This document shows positions 5,325 through 6,788 of a DNA stretch of 6,788 nt, piece by piece (position 1 is the stretch's first letter; each line of letters starts with the position of its first letter). The DNA is taken from the NCBI GenBank assembly GCA_029933565.1, contig JAOZNY010000162.1, positions 1 through 6,788 of the forward strand, given 5' to 3'. Origin of the DNA: Bacteroidales bacterium. Its GTDB lineage: Bacteria > Bacteroidota > Bacteroidia > Bacteroidales > F082. Both the position numbers and the translations under genes were made by a program. The notes under the pieces were generated by a model. That model saw nothing but the letters and a program-made list of their open reading frames with translations. It made no database searches and was not told the DNA's origin.

Positions 5325-6614
5325 ATGAGTCAGATATCAAATATTCATGCAAGACAAATCCTCGATTCAAGGGGAAATCCAACTATAGAAGTTGACGTAT
5401 ACACAAGTAATGGAGTTATTGGCCGTGCCGCTGTTCCTTCAGGAGCTTCAACAGGAGTACACGAAGCTGTTGAACTTAGAGATGGCGACAAGAAAACATA
5501 CTTAGGCAAAGGTGTATTAAAAGCAGTTCAAAATGTAAACGATATAATTGCAGAAGAACTACAAGGCTTTTACGTAAGTGATCAAACAGAAATCGACAAG
5601 CGAATGCTTGAGATTGATGGCACTCCCAATAAAGCAAAATTAGGCGCAAATGCAATTCTTGGTGTTTCTCTTGCTGTCGCCTATGCTGCTGCACAAGAAA
5701 CTAATCAATACCTTTTTAGATATATTGGAGGTGTAAATGCCAAAACATTGCCAATTCCAATGATGAACATACTTAATGGTGGTTCACATGCCGATAATTC
5801 AATAGATTTTCAGGAATTTATGATAATGCCTGTTGGTGCTAAAACTTTTAGCCAGGCGATTCAAATGGGAACTGAAGTATTTCATAATCTAAAAGCTGTT
5901 CTCAAAAAGGCGGGCTATTCAACCAATGTTGGAGACGAAGGTGGTTTTGCACCCAATCTGAAATCAAATGAAGAAGCAGTTCAGGTAGTTATGCAGGCAA
6001 TTGAAAAAGCAGGTTACAAACCGGGCGAAGATATTTTTATAGCTCTTGATCCTGCTTCCTCAGAGTATTACCTGAAGGAAGAAAATGTTTATCATATGAA
6101 ATGGTCAACAGGCGACAAACTTACGCCTGCTGAAATGGTAGATTATTGGGACAACTGGGTAAAGAAGTATCCAATTATTTCAATTGAAGATGGAATGGAT
6201 GAAGATGACTGGGATGGATGGAAAATGATGACTGACAGAATGGGCGACAAAATACAAATTATGGGTGATGATCTTTTTGTTACCAACACTGAACGACTTT
6301 CAAAAGGTATTGATAAAGGTATTGCTAATTCAATATTAATTAAGGTAAATCAAATTGGAACTTTAACAGAAACCATAGATGCCGTTGAAATGGCAACAAG
6401 AAATGGATACACTTCTGTAATCAGTCATCGTTCGGGAGAAACAGAAGATGTAACAATTGCCGATTTAGCTGTTGCTTTAAACACAGGCTTAATAAAAACA
6501 GGTTCCGCTAGTCGATCTGACAGAATTGCAAAATATAACCAACTATTACGAATTGAAGAAATTCTTGGTGAATCTGCTGTATATTTGGGTAAAGATTTTC
6601 GATTCTTGAAGTAA
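5325..6614 (+). CDS. eno: Enolase (phosphopyruvate hydratase)
   Basis: Enolase interconverts 2-phosphoglycerate and phosphoenolpyruvate in glycolysis and gluconeogenesis, in the cytosol, with magnesium. The 429 residues match the bacterial family (about 430). The N-terminal capping domain includes ILDSRGNPT (12-20) and the mobile loop PSGASTG (38-44). The barrel carries SHADN (154-158, His155) and DFQEFMIMP (161-169, Glu164). The general acid/base residues are Glu205 (GDEGGFAP) and Lys340 (LIKVNQIGT). Metal ligands are Asp242 (ALDPASSE), Glu288 (SIEDG) and Asp315 (GDDLF). The signature SHRSGETED (367-375) and substrate-binding Lys391 are also present. No key residue is missing, so it should be active. 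The gene is isolated between two terminators and has its own likely promoter, so it is probably transcribed alone. The ATG at 5325 gives the expected N-terminus; no Shine-Dalgarno sequence precedes it. Confidence 0.98.
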   Translation: MSQISNIHARQILDSRGNPTIEVDVYTSNGVIGRAAVPSGASTGVHEAVELRDGDKKTYLGKGVLKAVQNVNDIIAEELQGFYVSDQTEIDKRMLEIDGTPNKAKLGANAILGVSLAVAYAAAQETNQYLFRYIGGVNAKTLPIPMMNILNGGSHADNSIDFQEFMIMPVGAKTFSQAIQMGTEVFHNLKAVLKKAGYSTNVGDEGGFAPNLKSNEEAVQVVMQAIEKAGYKPGEDIFIALDPASSEYYLKEENVYHMKWSTGDKLTPAEMVDYWDNWVKKYPIISIEDGMDEDDWDGWKMMTDRMGDKIQIMGDDLFVTNTERLSKGIDKGIANSILIKVNQIGTLTETIDAVEMATRNGYTSVISHRSGETEDVTIADLAVALNTGLIKTGSASRSDRIAKYNQLLRIEEILGESAVYLGKDFRFLK

Positions 6615-6649
6615 AAAACATTAAATATTACAATTTATATAAATAAAAG

Positions 6650-6680
6650 TCTGGTTTACTTATGAAAACCAGATTTTTTT
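6650..6680 (+). terminator. Intrinsic terminator of eno
   Basis: An 8-base-pair stem, TCTGGTTT (6650-6657) with AAACCAGA (6666-6673), has an 8-base loop and is followed by seven T (6674-6680). The A residues at 6645-6648 could lengthen the helix. It begins 35 bases after the eno stop and is less GC-rich than the operon terminator, but the form is typical. Confidence 0.9.
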
Positions 6681-6689
6681 CATACCTAA

Positions 6690-6720
6690 TTAACTGGTTA
6701 AATGCAGTTAAGGAATTAAC
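6690..6720. repeat. Cluster of four TTAAC/GTTAA half-sites
   Basis: TTAAC occurs at 6690-6694 and 6716-6720, and its complement GTTAA at 6697-6701 and 6707-6711. The first pair forms the palindrome TTAAC-TG-GTTAA. A 7-base stem, TTAACTG (6690-6696) with CAGTTAA (6705-6711), is also possible. The cluster is about 55 to 85 bases upstream of the -7 box at the window edge, where an activator site could lie. Chance in AT-rich sequence is a real alternative. Confidence 0.3.
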
Positions 6721-6774
6721 GTAAAAATAATTCATTTTTTTTCAAAAAAGAGTAGGAAGTTAGATATTTGTGTT

Positions 6775-6782
6775 TATTTTTG
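6775..6782 (+). promoter_or_regulatory. Putative -7 box of the next transcription unit
   Basis: TATTTTTG matches the Bacteroidota -7 consensus TAnnTTTG and is followed by CACCCG at the end of the window. It is the same octamer as the eno -7 box. No good TTTG -33 element is seen at the expected distance (about 6750-6756). The transcribed gene lies beyond the window, so its identity is unknown. Confidence 0.5.
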
Positions 6783-6788
6783 CACCCG

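Noticed and set aside
5476..5694. Open frame on the - strand inside eno
   Set aside because: It is antisense to conserved enolase sequence and has no recognisable features.

Overview
This is a housekeeping locus of an AT-rich bacterium, almost certainly a member of the Bacteroidota and probably of the order Bacteroidales in the broad sense. The evidence is the gene order secY-map-infA-rpmJ-rpsM-rpsK-rpsD-rpoA-rplQ, the absence of a Shine-Dalgarno sequence before any of the nine visible start codons, promoter elements of the TAnnTTTG type, a cysteine-free bL36 and uS4, and a bL17 with a long charged tail. The genus cannot be fixed from the sequence.

Layout: bases 1-846 are the C-terminal part of secY (protein-export channel). 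They are followed closely by map (methionine aminopeptidase, 863-1639), infA (IF-1, 1646-1864), rpmJ (bL36, 1880-1996), rpsM (uS13, 2018-2395), rpsK (uS11, 2429-2818), rpsD (uS4, 2855-3457), rpoA (RNA polymerase alpha, 3501-4493) and rplQ (bL17, 4500-5063). All are on the + strand with gaps of 6 to 43 bases, which reads as the distal part of one long spc/alpha-type operon. A strong intrinsic terminator at 5079-5119 closes it.

A 261-base intergenic region (5064-5324) holds that terminator and, at its 3' end, a likely promoter for eno (enolase, 5325-6614). eno has its own terminator at 6650-6680, so it is probably a one-gene transcription unit. The last 108 bases (6681-6788) hold no gene. They contain a cluster of TTAAC half-sites and, at the very edge, a good Bacteroidota -7 element (6775-6782) that probably starts the next transcript outside the window.

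The genes cover ribosome assembly and decoding (uS13, uS11, uS4, bL36, bL17), initiation (IF-1), transcription (alpha), processing and export of new proteins (Map, SecY), and glycolysis (enolase). I see no mobile element, CRISPR array, toxin system or other accessory system, and no sign of a previously undescribed system. The observations most worth a second look are small: total loss of the bL36 zinc ligands, a near-identical leader sequence shared by rpoA and eno, the two-part charged tail of bL17, and a lysine at the SecY position that is the critical Arg357 in E. coli.
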